A stretch of DNA of 64,000 nucleotides from Raphanus sativus (GCF_000801105.2 NC_079511.1:19615792-19679791), one strand, 5' to 3'. Shown: positions 23,301-33,774, numbered from the stretch's first letter. A program made the numbers and translations. Notes: generated from the sequence alone by a model not told the origin.

Positions 23301-24530
23301 GATGATGTTACTCTTAAGATCCGGAATATAGTACACCTCTGTTATCTTTCTTGCTTCTCCATTCCTATCAGTGAACTCTATAGTTCCTTTTCCTCTGATA
23401 TCTATCCGAGAGTCATCCCCAAAGCGAACCTTTCCTGTGATGGAATCATCAATCTCCGAAAAATACCTCTTATCACCACTCATATGGTTTGATGCTCCAT
23501 TATCTAGGTACCAAGTACTATCTTCTTCTCTGTTTCCATCGTAGTCACTAGGTACTATCTTACCTTCGTTAAGGTATACTGTCTCATGTAGCAACAGCTC
23601 GTCTCCTCCACCTGAGGCTGTCTCAACTTCACTGTATGAAGCTATCTCGTGTAACATGAGTTCATCTGCTCCATGTGTACTTTTGTTCTCATCTTCTTGG
23701 GTCTCTTGAAGCTTTAGCAACCTGTCTGGACAATCTGATGCGAAGTGACCTATCTTGTCACAGCGGTAACAAGTTATCCTTGAGGCATCTCTGGCTTCAC
23801 CATATCTTCCACGACCACGACTTCTATTAGGGACGCGTCCCCCACGTCCTCTGCCTCGATAGTTGTTGTTATTATATCCTCGGTAAGATTGAGATTCATT
23901 ATTAGCAAACATTAATTTGCTTTGATCCTCCTGCTGTTCTTCATCATCGCAAATTCGTTCTTCATACGCCTTTAGGCGACCAATGATATCCTCAAAACTC
24001 GTTGTTTTGAGATCCAAGACCTGTTCAAGAGCAGCCACAATAGTAATATACTTCTTTCGAGGAAGACCTTTAAGAAATTTCTTAACGATCTTCGGTTCTT
24101 CTATCTCTTCTCCGAGTGCAGCAGCTTTAGAGGTCATCTCAGAGATCTTTCCAACGAAATCGTCAATCTTCTCCGTCTCCTTCATTGTCAGACGATCAAA
24201 ATCAGACATTAATGTCTGCAATCTAGCTTCTCTTACCCGTTCTGCTCCAACGTTCCTTGTCTTAACTGCATCCCAGACTTTCTTTGCTGTATCCAACTCC
24301 CCAACTTGAAGTATAAGTACTTCTGGAATTCCTTGAAACAGAAGCGCCATAGCCGTATTATTCTTCTTCGGATCGTCTACCTCTGTTTCAACACAATCCC
24401 AGACTTCATGTACCTTGAGCAGGATCTTCATTCTCATGGCCCACACAGTATAATTCGTCGAAGTCAATATAGGGCACTTGATAGCTGATCCTCCTTCCTT
24501 TGGCTTCGTTGATACTACTAGGTCTCCCAT
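20358..24530 (-). CDS. Copia gag-pol polyprotein (1390 aa)
   Basis: One open frame encodes every Ty1/copia domain in order. Residues counted from the ATG at 24530: capsid-like gag (about 15-200), an RG-rich linker, a CCHC zinc knuckle (C254 to C267), aspartic protease with DNGAS (D343), an integrase HHCC finger (H474, H479, C507, C510) and a DD35E core (D538, D601, E637), reverse transcriptase with YVDD (1056-1059), and RNase H (D1221, E1263, D1299). All catalytic residues looked for are present. The ATG was chosen over an upstream in-frame TTG because it starts MGDLVVSTKP only six bases after the primer-binding site. The length is within the usual range of plant Copia polyproteins. It would make virus-like particles, copy the RNA and insert the cDNA. 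Confidence 0.95.
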   Translation of the reverse strand: MGDLVVSTKPKEGGSAIKCPILTSTNYTVWAMRMKILLKVHEVWDCVETEVDDPKKNNTAMALLFQGIPEVLILQVGELDTAKKVWDAVKTRNVGAERVREARLQTLMSDFDRLTMKETEKIDDFVGKISEMTSKAAALGEEIEEPKIVKKFLKGLPRKKYITIVAALEQVLDLKTTSFEDIIGRLKAYEERICDDEEQQEDQSKLMFANNESQSYRGYNNNNYRGRGRGGRVPNRSRGRGRYGEARDASRITCYRCDKIGHFASDCPDRLLKLQETQEDENKSTHGADELMLHEIASYSEVETASGGGDELLLHETVYLNEGKIVPSDYDGNREEDSTWYLDNGASNHMSGDKRYFSEIDDSITGKVRFGDDSRIDIRGKGTIEFTDRNGEARKITEVYYIPDLKSNIISLGQATEAGCDVRMRGEHLTMHDREGKLIAKATRSRNRLYKVKMGLKETMCYLSTDISDSSRWHGRLGHINYDTMKNMISKDLITGIPHIDVEKKICGSCLVGKQARRSFPQASSFRATRLLELIHGDLCGPITPHTSAGNKYIFVLIDDHSRYMWTILLKDKNEAFGKFKHFKQLVEQETRAHIQTFRTDRGGEFVSHEFNAFCNESGIQRHLSAPYSPQQNGVVERRNRTLLEMTRSIMKHMSVPNYLWGEAIRHSTYLINRVASRVVKESTPYEVYHGRRPNVSHLRIFGCIGYAKIDGKLLKKLDDRSRVLVHLGTEPGSKAYRMFNPQTKKVVVSRDVTFDESKGWNWNSRKEDQVGGSFKVSIGDFGTESGTETELTTPKTEESHEDVLSEEHETDEEAENRESSDNESRVLRRSERISKLPAYLEDYVLCSEEEGELLLAYLNEEPRTFEEAKNLKEWLKACEDEIESITRLKSWCLVDLPPGAKPIGLKWVFKLKKNSDGSINKYKSRLVAKGYVQRYGIDYEEVFAPVARIETIRFLINLAATSGWEIHHLDVKTAFLHGELKETVYVTQPEGFEVKGSEHKVYKLNKALYGLKQAPRAWNDKLNKILIGFGFIRCLKEPSVYRKVTSNGLLVVAVYVDDLFVTGASMRSINQFKQEMASKFEMSDLGRLSYYLGIEVIQHKDGITLSQKRYALKILEEAGLSECNPVHVPMDSGLKLEKSEKERDIDATNYRKIIGCFRYLLHTRPDLSYCVGVLSRYMQSPKESHGIAMKQCLRYLKGTTSYGLTFARTTERATRLIGYSDSSHNVDQDDGRSTTGHIFYFGDSPITWCSQKQDTVALSSCEAEFMAGTEAARQAIWLQDLLHEVLGAPVEKTIIKIDNRSAIALTKNPVFHGRSKHIHTRFHFIRECVEKGLLEVEHVPGTEQKADILTKALARLKFKEMRELIGVHDVDKMDFKLRREIVDISLSEA
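20386..20398 (-). other. Polypurine tract of the Copia element
   Basis: On the minus strand the bases just before the 3' LTR read TTAGGAGGGAGAT, a purine-rich run in the position that primes plus-strand DNA synthesis. It is inside the coding region. Confidence 0.75.
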
Positions 24531-24535
24531 CGTGA

Positions 24536-24547
24536 GCTCTGATACCA
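24536..24547 (-). other. Primer-binding site, initiator tRNA-Met type
   Basis: The minus strand reads TGGTATCAGAGC, complementary to the 3' end of plant initiator tRNA-Met, two bases inside the 5' LTR. This is where reverse transcription would start. Confidence 0.9.
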
Positions 24548-24549
24548 AT

Positions 24550-24859
24550 TATTGAAATAACTGGCGTCAATGATCTTGATAGAGAAGTAATCGAACACAA
24601 GAAAGCTTTGTAATCACACGCAACAAGAACTCTTCTTATTAAAACCTTGAGGAAAATCTCTCAAAACCTCAACTTACAAACTCATAAAACTCACACAATA
24701 TATCATCACATGATATCTCTATATATAGTTATAGTTTATCCTAATCCTATTAGTAATTATAGATTTAGATAACTCCTAAATCTACTCAACACTTATCTCC
24801 TCAATACTAATAGATTAGGATGACTTCTTTCTCACGCTTCACTCAAGCTTATGTCAACA
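24550..24859 (-). repeat. 5' LTR of the Copia element
   Basis: A 310-bp repeat that appears identical to the 3' LTR. A TATA-like CTATATATAG (about 24718-24727) would drive minus-strand transcription of the element. Confidence 0.93.
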
Positions 24860-24864
24860 CTCAA

Positions 24865-25271
24865 CATTGTTCTACTTTCTTTCTCTCTTTTTAGTCAACA
24901 TATCTCCATTCTCTGTTGCTCAACAGTCTTAAAGAGAAAATCATCTTCTAAACAATTTTTAACTGTATTTCAAAAAAAAAAAATCTTTAACTGCCTTTTT
25001 CACTTTCTTAAGGACGCCAATCAAAGCTTTTCTTATAGTAGTTAGTACAAGAAACCAACTAAAGATTCTGCACCTTTATCTCAAAAGACACAAAAGATTC
25101 CACAATGCTTACACCAAAAATAAAAAGATTCCACAATGCTTTACTTTTATTTGTTTTACGCAAGAAAAAATAAATATTTATTTATAGTTTTTAAAGGGAA
25201 AAATAATTTAATAGGAAAAATTAAAGAATTTAAAGTCGATAAAAAAGAAACTTCACTATTAAGATAATAAC
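24865..25271. other. Intergenic DNA, nothing assigned
   Basis: AT-rich and without coding motifs. A short near-duplicate, AAGATTCCACAATGCTT, occurs at about 25089 and 25126. Confidence 0.5.
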
Positions 25272-25279
25272 CATAACAC

Positions 25280-25945
25280 TAGGACTAGGCATTTTATCCG
25301 TTAAATTTGATTCGATTCGTTATTCGTTGCCATTTGATCCGAAAATTCAGGATATACGTAAGTTTTCGAAGCAAAGCAAATACTAAAATTCAATATCCGT
25401 TAAAATCGAAGAAAATCACAAATGTTAAAATTTTTGGAAGCGAATATCCGGTACGATCCATCAATATATAAATATATGTATTTTATTATATTTAAAGTCT
25501 TAAATGTATAAAACTATATAATTATTACTCTAACATATGATTTGACAGATTATATTCACATTATTAATTATATAAAAGTATTATATAAACGGAAGAGAAA
25601 ACATTTATGACAATTATAGATTTTTTCTTAAGTTTTTATTATTATAATTGTTAGTTAAGTTTAAAAATTTACAAAATATGTAGATTCACTATTTCTTTTA
25701 ATTTTATCTTTTATATCATGCAAAAAATATTTTACAAAAAAATTGTATTGATTTTTTAAGATTATTTGTATAAATCAAAACAAATAAGTATCCGCAAATA
25801 TCTATTTATTTTTCGGATATCGATTTTTCCAAATATCCATATTTTTTTCGAAGCAAAATAAATCGGAAAATTAGATATCTGTAACATTCCAAGCAAGTCA
25901 CAAATACGTTCAAAAATCCGGAAATCTGATCCGTGCCTAGGCCTA
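25280..25945. mobile_element. hAT-type MITE (666 bp)
   Basis: The ends TAGGACTAGGCA and (opposite strand) TAGGCCTAGGCA form a 12-bp inverted repeat with one mismatch. An exact 8-bp target-site duplication CATAACAC flanks it (25272-25279 and 25946-25953). The interior is AT-rich with TTCGATTCG and GATCCG words and no transposase. Confidence 0.85.
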
Positions 25946-27278
25946 CATAACACATACCTAGACATCCACTAACCTTAAGTGCATTCAAGCCTTTCACATA
26001 TATATAAATAAAAAAACCGTAAGTGCATTTTCTGCATTCTTCTCTCTGAGTTTTCAGTAGTTACTATTTGGTACACGATGAATCTGAAAACCACACAAAA
26101 ATAGCTAGGATCTAAACTAATGTATCAAAAGAGTAATATGTCAAAAAATGTTTATTGATGATTTCGGTTGGAAAAAGTGTATATTCTTTATCTCTAAATA
26201 TATACAATTTTTCTGAACATGGAGTATAAAAATACAAGTAAACTCGAGAGTAATTGTATAACTTTCATGAATGAAACTTGGATCCCATTTTTTCTTCTCC
26301 TTATTCGCGTTTCATAGAAGCAATCTCCGGCGTATATATGGTGTCTTGAAGATCTTCTTTAATTTCTTGATTTATTTACGATTTGGGTTGACTAGGTCAG
26401 GTCGGCGTTGAGTTTATTCTAAGCTTGAGATGGGCCTTTTGTTCTTCTTATTCTTATCATCCTATTATAGAGTCATTGAACTATTGGGTCAGACTCTTGG
26501 ACCAGGTTTGGAGTAGGGGAAACCCACCTCCAGTAGTAGCCCATTGAAGTCTGGCGTGTCTCAAGATGCTAGACATGTTGGGTAATGATTATGGGTAGAG
26601 TATTCTATAATGGTGGTTTGTAGATTTGGAAACCCCGGAGATTTTTGTTTCTCAAATTAATTGTCGTTTCGATTCGAGATTCGATAGATGTAACAAGGGA
26701 TTCAACTTTCCTTTCTTGGAAACTGAATCGTTTGTTGAAGGTTGTCGTGTGATCCTTCAGCTTTCGAGAGATTACACCCTTCAGTTTTCTTTTTCTTATG
26801 CCATCGTGGCGTTTCAGAAAGATAGTTTTATTCCTTAATTGTTATAAGTTAGTTTCTTTTAATGCATTTTTCCAATATTTGTGATTCTTGTTTCTCCATC
26901 TCCTAACTTCATCTTCTCCTTGTTTGTTCATTTTCTCTTTATTTTTTGATGGCGCGTTTGGTCAGAAGAACTTTCGGGTGGTATTGCTGATGATAAGCAG
27001 AGGGTCTCTGAAGTATTGGAGGTGCCGACACAGGGAGCCAAGGATCCTATGGTTGGAGATCAAGATCCTCGTTTGAGATCCTCGTTTGATCTACTTGGGA
27101 CTCTCGAAGATGAAGTCGGCAAAGACTAGGTGCAGACTAAGTAGAGGCCCATAGATGTATTAGAATAAGCTTTTCTATCTCTGCGTTGTTTTACTTCGAC
27201 AATGTAATACCCTAAAAAATTTCAATCAGCTTTGACGTAATTTTTTTTAAGTCCGTCAGACCAAATTTAGAATTAAAA

Positions 27279-27303
27279 ATAATAATAATAATAATAATAA
27301 TTA
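27279..27303. repeat. AAT trinucleotide microsatellite
   Basis: About eight AAT/ATA units directly before the tRNA-like segment at 27312. Confidence 0.85.
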
Positions 27304-27311
27304 TTATAAAC

Positions 27312-27385
27312 TAGGGCTTCTAGCTCAGTTGGTAAAAGGTTCATAGCTGTGAGTTCCGCCACTTGGGTTCGAATCCCGACTACTG
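27312..27385 (+). repeat. tRNA-like SINE fragment
   Basis: The sequence contains TAGCTCAGTTGGTAAAAG (A box) and GGGTTCGAATCCC (B box) at tRNA-like spacing. The 5' GGGCTTC does not pair with the bases after the B box, so it is not a functional tRNA. It is followed by an A-rich tail, as in tRNA-derived SINEs. Confidence 0.5.
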
Positions 27386-27679
27386 GAGAATTATTAAAAT
27401 TCAAAAAAAACAAATTTAGAAATTATTAAAATGCCTTTTAATAAAATTTTAAGTCGTCTTTAATGTAATTTCTTCAAAGTTATCCATTCTGTCAGACCAA
27501 ACTTAGAAATTATCAAATGTCTTCTTAATTTTTAATGACGATCAATCAGCTTTAATATAATTTATATTATAATGAGACACTTTGCTCATTCCTCAGCGTG
27601 CCACGTCGGCGTTTTGTGAGGCCCACTTCTTTTTTTGGTGATTGGATTAACATTTTGAATGACTTATCAAATGGAGTAC

Positions 27680-27755
27680 TATAGCCTACTGGTTAAAGTT
27701 TAAATGTTTCTATATTCATGTTTGTGTTCGAATCCCAGACTATGCATTTTTTTGT
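27680..27755 (+). repeat. tRNA-like SINE fragment, same family as 6920-6993
   Basis: A-box-like TAGCCTACTGGTTAAAG and B-box TGTTCGAATCCCAGAC, sharing the TTAAAGTTTAAA link with the minus-strand copy near 6950. Confidence 0.45.
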
Positions 27756-28161
27756 AAATTATAGAAAATCTAAGTTTCAAGTCCCGGTTTATAAAAAAAA
27801 TCAAATGGAGTTGACTTGATGTTATTCGTTTTGAAAATGGGTCTTGATAACAAAAAAAAATATTTATTTGGCTCGGTAGACCTCTTTTGGTTGAAACCTT
27901 CCATTCAGCGGAGTCTAAGGTTTCTATAATCTCTTTACACTAATTTTTTTGGTCAAATCTATATAGACTAATCTAAACACATACGACTGAAACAAAGACT
28001 AGAGAGTAGGACAACTGGATTACACATATTGCCCAGGATTTTCGCAGAGTAGGACAAATGGAGATGTTTGAGGAATTGGCACACATAGCTAAGTGATACA
28101 CTAAAAATGAATCTTTGCTACTGCCAAGTTAACAACTGTAATTAACAGTTGTAATTATAGG

Positions 28162-28819
28162 TGATGAACTTAGGATCTAACATCAAGTGATCAGATTAAT
28201 GAAAGCAATAAGAACAGTATGAATGAAGAACAGTTATAAATCGCTTATCTATGTTTAGCTCATGTCTCAACACCCTAAAAACCCTAGGCGAGCAAGGTCA
28301 CTACTCAATCATGATGCAAGGAATCAAAGACATAAATCCTAAAATAGATTGCATAAGAACAAAGTAGAAAACAATAGGGTTCAGATGATTTTCTCTATGA
28401 GAGGATGGATTATTCTCCCTTACAAATTGCAGATCGCAAATCACAGTGTTCTCTTGTAAAAACTAGCGTAAGAAAATAAAATAAGATAGATGGCGTTTTT
28501 ATATGGAGGCGCCAGTAAGTAGAAAAGAGATTAGGGCAACATGGCTTTAATTCCCGAAATAGGAGTTTCCATATTCGTCGGGAACAACCTCGGGATCATT
28601 CTGTCTGCTTGTTCTGCTTGAGAACAGTCTCTGAACTGTTCTACTTGAGTGTTCTCCGCAGGATTGCTCCAAAAAGACATCTTCTCTTCATGCACCTTCT
28701 CTTCACTCTTCTACCAACTCCAGACCTGTAAAAGATCAAAAAGGACTAGGCTGACACAGATTAGTGACTTGAAACAAATGAAAACATATATACAATGATG
28801 TGAAAAATACCATATATCA
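28162..28819 (-). repeat. 3' LTR of Athila-like element A (658 bp)
   Basis: On the plus strand it runs from TGATGAACTT to CATATATCA. The minus-strand start TGATAT is preceded by the purine-rich TCTGGGGGAAT. A minus-strand TATA box (CCATATAAAAA, about 28496-28506) lies about 310 bases into the LTR. The partner 5' LTR is missing, so the borders rest on the polypurine tract, the TG/CA ends and the TATA position. Confidence 0.6.
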
Positions 28820-28833
28820 ATTCCCCCAGACTT
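28820..28833 (-). other. Polypurine tract of element A
   Basis: The minus strand reads AGTCTGGGGGAAT directly before the LTR start, the expected plus-strand primer. Confidence 0.65.
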
Positions 28834-30341
28834 AGATCCTTATTTGTCCTCGAACAAGACAAGTATCAAGAACAGGGAGAAAGGTTTGAAAGTGTGGAAA
28901 CTCGCTTATTCTCAGCAACCATACTCTTACCACAAATCTTTGAACCATACAAGCTGTAGATTAGGACCACACACACTTACTGAGAACCCCCTGATCGTTG
29001 TTTGAAGATCGGCTCCTTACTCTACATTTCAACCTGAAAATGCAACACTTTCGAGACAAAACTCCTTATGTTCAATTAAGATCAGCGTGAGCTTCTTGTC
29101 ACAGGCTCTACTCAGGGAGAACGGGCTAGGTATAGAACATACTAACTTTTATGGTGGAGTTCAAGAGTGTTTAGGGGTTACCAAGAGCGGATGCAGGATA
29201 TCGCACAAAATGGTCGTGAGAGGACAGCTCCATTGAGGTCCACAGTCCTTACTCATCTCTGCTAGTCGGACTGCTCTCAGATAGATCGATCATATGACTG
29301 CTCTGCGCGATTCAACTTCCCTTCAGAACACTTCACTGAAACCACCATTACTTTCTTAACTTCCTCAGTGGCATGCATCATGGATTCTTCCTCTTCTCGT
29401 CACCAGTAAACAAAAGCAAAAACAAAAACTTTCTTTTTCTCTCTTTTTTTATTTTATTTATATATATATATATATACTGAAATACAAGATGATGAGGTGA
29501 CGAGGAAGGAGGTAACAAGTGATGTACATGATGCCACTGGTGATTCATCCTGGTTCGTTCTAGCCACTTCCTTCTTTTGTTGTTCTCTCTGGTATCGGAA
29601 CAGGCTCTCATTGATTGTTCTCTTGTCTGCACTGATTGTTCCGCCTTTACTGTGTGAGCATTGATGAGTAAGAACTGCGTCGATCCTTTTCTCTCCCACC
29701 TTTTTGCACATATCTGCACATAAAGTACTAGAAAAGCAATTGCATGAGGGTGGAACAAAAGGTTAGGATTCAAGGTGAGAACTAGCTAAAGATGAGCTAG
29801 CCACTCAGGAACAGCAAGAGGGATAAAATCGGATAAGAAGTCCTGAGTGTAGTTCTCATTCCCCCTGATCTAGTGCCCATGACAAGAAGAATTAAAGTCC
29901 AGATTAGGTTAAGATAAAGTGGAGTTAAGTCTGCCTAGTGTAACCTGATCGGTATAGAACTTCTGGAGTGTCAAATAAGATAAGTCAGGGTGTTCCAGGT
30001 CCATGTGTGGGTCTTTCATCACTGCTAAGGTCACTGAATAAGAAGGTTAAAGCACGAGGTGGTTAAAAGAGCATCACAAAATAAGGTCTTGATTCCCACA
30101 ATAGTTTTGACTGACTCGATCCTAAAAACTGACTCGATAAAAATATTAAAATGACACAAGGACTAACTCGAAAATCACATAAGCGAATATAGTACAATCG
30201 CTCCCTCAGACTTAGTTCACACCATCCCTGGTTGTGAAAATAAATCAGAGGAAGCTGAAACACACCAAACAGAAGCAAATAACCTGAAAAATAAATAGTT
30301 CAGATGGATAAGACAAAGGGATAGAGATAGTCCTTTCGGAC
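28834..30341 (-). other. Long non-coding 3' region of Athila-like element A
   Basis: About 1.5 kb between the ATHILA ORF and the 3' LTR. Long untranslated 3' regions are usual in Athila elements. It holds a TA microsatellite (about 29458-29477) and further purine-rich minus-strand runs near 29862 and 30200 that resemble extra polypurine tracts. The open frames here (for example 29378-29773) are low-complexity and not credible genes. Confidence 0.6.
29458..29477. repeat. TA dinucleotide microsatellite
   Basis: About nine TA units in the non-coding tail of element A. Confidence 0.9.
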
Positions 30342-31754
30342 TCAGTCTGAATCGCCGCTACCGGAGTGACCAGCTGTCCTCCTGTTCCTCGGAAGTCTCT
30401 CTCCTCCAGTCGATGTGCCGGCTGGTTCCTTGCCTGGGCGCCTCGTGCTCTGCGGTGTGTGCTCCTCTTGGCCTCCAATGCAGCCGCCTGTGATCGCCCT
30501 GAGTATCCTCTTTAAGAGGCTGTTCTTCTTCTTCTGGGAATCCACCATCCAGCGTCTGTAGGCGTGATCATCAGTCACATCAGTGAAGTCCTCCAGGTCG
30601 TACTTACCATCAGCCGGTGGAGTCACATGTTCCACATTGTCCATATCATCATCAGCATCTGGAACTGGCGCACGTGGATCCTCGCAGAGGTGCTCTACAT
30701 CGAGCAAGAACACGATGTTCTTTAGACATAAGAAGTCTGTGAATCCAGGCATAGGGAGCTTGCAGTACAGAGGGTTCCCTTCTTTGTCTTGGAACTTGTA
30801 GGTGTTCTCGTCGCACAAGATGTGGCATGCGATCAGGTAAGGAGTATCAATGTACTCGATCTCAGAGACAACCGTGTAGGAGCTGAGGTTGATGTTGAAG
30901 CGCTGGAACAAGGGAGTGAGCAGACTGCCGCAACGATCTTTCTTGTCATCTGTTCAGACCAAGGCGTCTCTGCGCTCAGCGAACATGGAGATGAGATGGA
31001 ACCTTGGGTTGGTCTTGACTTCCTGGATCGGTACCACCTTGTCTCTGTGTACCTCGTCCTCAAGCCCTGTGTAGAGAACCTGAAGCTCTCCATTCGTGAT
31101 CTTGGAGGTGTACTCCTTCGCGAACAGGATGTTTGACACGATCTTGGCGATGATCCGTAGAGTGGGGTTCCGGATCTTCGACTGGTAGGCCTTGCGAAAG
31201 GTGAACTTGCCGGCTGCGATGAGATCCCAAAAGGTGTATGCCGGCTTGAACTTCTTCTCCATTGAAACCCCTCTAAGCGTGTCTGCAATCTCGAGTAGCT
31301 CATTCAGATCGTTTAGAGAGATGGAAAAGAACTTGCCGTCAGCCATGCAATATAAAGAGCAGTTCTCATAAGTGGGCGCAATGGGGTTTCGGTAAGTGAT
31401 CTGGCATGTCGCGAGCACTTGCCTAACCAAATCCGGATAGAGAACCTGAGCTTGGAAACAGAGAGGAGCAAGGCCCATTGCGTCGAGCGTGTCAAACAGT
31501 TCAGTTTCTAGGCTGAGAGTGGCTAAGGTCTCTTGGTGCGCGAATCGCGTGGGCAAGATCTCTGCTGCGAGAAGCTGGTTGTACCTTGCCGCTGAATCCT
31601 TGTCCCATCCCTCAACATCGTTGTCAGGAATCTTTGGGTCATTGACGTTGATCGCTTCACCCCCATCCTTGTTTGGCCATGGGTAACCAGGCGGAGCTAT
31701 TGCGCATGGAGGTGTGCTCTTGATCGCTTTCGGGTGTCTCGTGCGTGGAGGCAT
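30342..31754 (-). pseudogene. ATHILA-type ORF downstream of pol, one in-frame stop
   Basis: The frame starts MPPRTRHPKAIKSTPP at 31754 and includes FDTLDAMGLAPLCFQAQVLY, a block of the Arabidopsis retrotransposon ATHILA ORF family found after pol in Athila elements (the position sometimes called env-like). One stop codon at 30954-30956 breaks it; the same frame then stays open to 30342, about 471 codons in all, with an acidic stretch (PDADDDMDNVEH) and a basic Ser/Gly-rich C-terminus. No clear membrane segment or signal peptide was seen. The biochemical role is unknown. Confidence 0.75.
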
Positions 31755-31959
31755 CTGGGAACAATCGGTGGAACAACCGCTGGAGTGTTCTCCTGAGAAG
31801 GTCTCGAATTGTCGTGATTTTCTTTCTGCAAGTTAGTTTCTAGAATGATAAAAACAAAAAGAAACATTATTTACACTCACCAGTGGGTTGCCTCCCACCA
31901 AGCGCTTGTTTTCTGTCACTAGCTTGACTTCAGTGAGCCGATTAGGCTTGAGGGGGATC

Positions 31960-32960
31960 GCTTAAGGGTATTTCTACACCTTCAGCGATTGTTATGTCAG
32001 CAAGATATGGCTTGAGACGCTAACCATTGACAACAAATTCTCCACCTCTTGTGTCCAGCAACACAACAGCTCCATAGGGGCGAACCTCCTTGATGGTGAA
32101 AGGTCCGGACCATCTGGATTTAAGCTTCCCAGAGAACAGCTTAACCTTGGAGTTGAAGAGTAAGACCCGATCATTCGGAGAAAAGCTTCTGCTAATGATC
32201 CGTTTGTCATGGAATGCCTTGGTCTTTTCCTTGTAGATCTTAGAGCTCTCATAGGCCAGATGCCTGATCTCTTCTAACTCATGGATCTGAATGGTTCGCC
32301 TCTCCTTGGTGGGTTTGATGTCGAAGTTGAGTAGTTTGACAGCTCAAGCCGCCTTGTACTCTAGCTCAACAGGTAGGTGGCACGCCTTGCCATATACCAG
32401 ATGATAGAGAGTGGTCCCTAATGGGGTCTTGTAGGCGGTTCTGTACGCCCATAGAGCATCGTCAAGCTTGAGGGACCAGTCTTTACGGGTGGTGTTGACA
32501 GTCTTCTGCAGGATGTTCTTGATCTCTCTGTTGGAAACTTCCACTTGACCACTTGTTTGGGGATGATAGGCGGTGGCAACCTTGTGTTTCACGCCATTCT
32601 TGCTCAGCAATCCTTGGAACAACTTATTGATGAAGTGAGTTCCACCATCGCTTATAACCACTCTAGGCACTCCAAATCTTGGAAAGATGATGGAGGTGAA
32701 CATCTTGGTTACAACTCGCGCATCATTGGTTGGACTAGCAACCGCTTCTACCCACTTGGAGACATAGTCCACAGCAACCAAGATATACTCGTTCTTGTGA
32801 GAGACTGGGAATGGTCCCATGAAATCGATCCCCCAACAGTCTAACACTTCTACTTCCAAGATGTAGTTCTGAGGCATCTCGTTTCTCTTGCTTATACTCC
32901 CCATCCGTTGGCATGAATTTCATCGTGATATGAAAGGGTGGGCATCCCTGAACATACTGG
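31960..32960 (-). pseudogene. Integrase region of Athila-like element A
   Basis: The frame 32344-32904 encodes an integrase core: WGIDFMGPF with the first Asp, [10 protein letters not shown] with the second, and [16 protein letters not shown] with the Glu of the DDE triad. It stops at 32344-32346. The same frame continues beyond with the C-terminal part ([34 protein letters not shown]) interrupted by another stop near 32021. The N-terminal zinc-finger side is also broken. Integrase would join cDNA to the host chromosome; this copy cannot be made as a whole. Confidence 0.8.
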
Positions 32961-33126
32961 ACCACTAGAAACCGGCTTGGAGGATCTTGGAAACTGTCTT
33001 GAAGGTGGCAAAATGACCAGCATAAGAGGAACCGTGACAGTGATGAAGGATCCTTGGAATATCAGCTTCTAGAACACACTTTCTGAAGATCCCATCCTTG
33101 CCTTGCCGATACAGATACAGCTCATC

Positions 33127-33774
33127 CTAGAAATAGTGCCTTGCTTCCCTTAGAAATTTCCTCTTCTCATTCCCAGTGAACCTCATAGGTTCCTTCTCAG
33201 CTGCCAGGAAGTTGGCAATCTCAGCAAACCATGCAAGATTCGGGTACTGCTTCTGGATCACTGCAGCGAATGCTTCGTCTACGCGAGAACAGTCCTTGCT
33301 GACAGGTGACGACTGTTCCATGTTGCACAGAGCAATGGCATTGACGTATTCCATCGGTTGTTCCTCGTCAAGAACTGTCTCATCTGACACTTTCATCCTG
33401 GAGAGATGATCTGCCACCCCATTATCAACTCCTTTCTTGTCTCTTATCTCTAGATCAAATTCTTGGAGCAAGAGAATCCATCTTAAGAGCCGCGGTTTAG
33501 CATCCTTCTTCGTGAGTAGGTACTTGAGAGCCGCGTGGTCTGTGTGCACGATCACCTTTGATCCAACTAGGTAGGATCTGAACTTCTCAAAAGCGAACAC
33601 GATGGCAAGGAGCTCCTTCTCCGTGGTTGCGTATCGACACTGAGCTTCATCCAAAGTTCTGCTCGCATAGTATATCACGTGCAGCTTCTTGTCTTTACGC
33701 TGCCCAAGAACTGCTCCTATTGCAAAGTCACTCGCATCTGTCATGGTCTCAAAAGGAAGATCCCAGTCTGGAGG
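33127..33774 (-). pseudogene. RNase H region of Athila-like element A
   Basis: [20 protein letters not shown] (first Asp), [20 protein letters not shown] (Glu) and [11 protein letters not shown] (Asp) form the RNase H catalytic set, followed by the [10 protein letters not shown] tail. It is in the same frame as the RT and integrase pieces, separated from them by in-frame stops (33127-33129 and about 33775). Confidence 0.85.

Larger units (their letters stand above)
20071..24864 (-). mobile_element. Young, apparently intact Ty1/copia retrotransposon
   Basis: The element (20076-24859, 4784 bp) lies on the minus strand. Its 310-bp LTRs look identical and it is flanked by an exact 5-bp target-site duplication CTCAA (20071-20075 and 24860-24864). 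The LTRs begin TATTGA and end TCAACA, so the termini are TA...CA instead of the usual TG...CA. A primer-binding site for initiator tRNA-Met, a polypurine tract and a single open gag-pol frame are all in place. Identical LTRs and no disabling mutation mean it inserted very recently and may still be mobile. Confidence 0.93.
25954..28161. other. Intergenic DNA with SINE-like fragments
   Basis: No convincing gene. Around 26950-27130 there is a stretch of more even base composition with a frame of no recognised family. Two tRNA-like segments (27312-27385, 27680-27755) and an AAT/ATA microsatellite (27279-27303) are present. A short perfect palindrome (ACAACTGTAATTAACAGTTGT) ends near 28153, just before the Athila LTR. 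Confidence 0.45.

Noticed and set aside
27312..27385. Functional tRNA gene
   Set aside because: A and B boxes are present but the acceptor stem does not pair.
29378..29773. Minus-strand ORF of 131 codons
   Set aside because: It reads a TA microsatellite and low-complexity sequence in the non-coding tail of an Athila element.
31830..31890. Possible intron (GTGAGT donor, TTGCAG acceptor on the minus strand) between integrase and the ATHILA ORF
   Set aside because: At about 55 bases it is shorter than normal plant introns and there is no other support.
31992..32252. Minus-strand ORF of 86 codons
   Set aside because: It is an out-of-frame shadow of the integrase C-terminal region of Athila-like element A; the conserved residues lie in the other frame.
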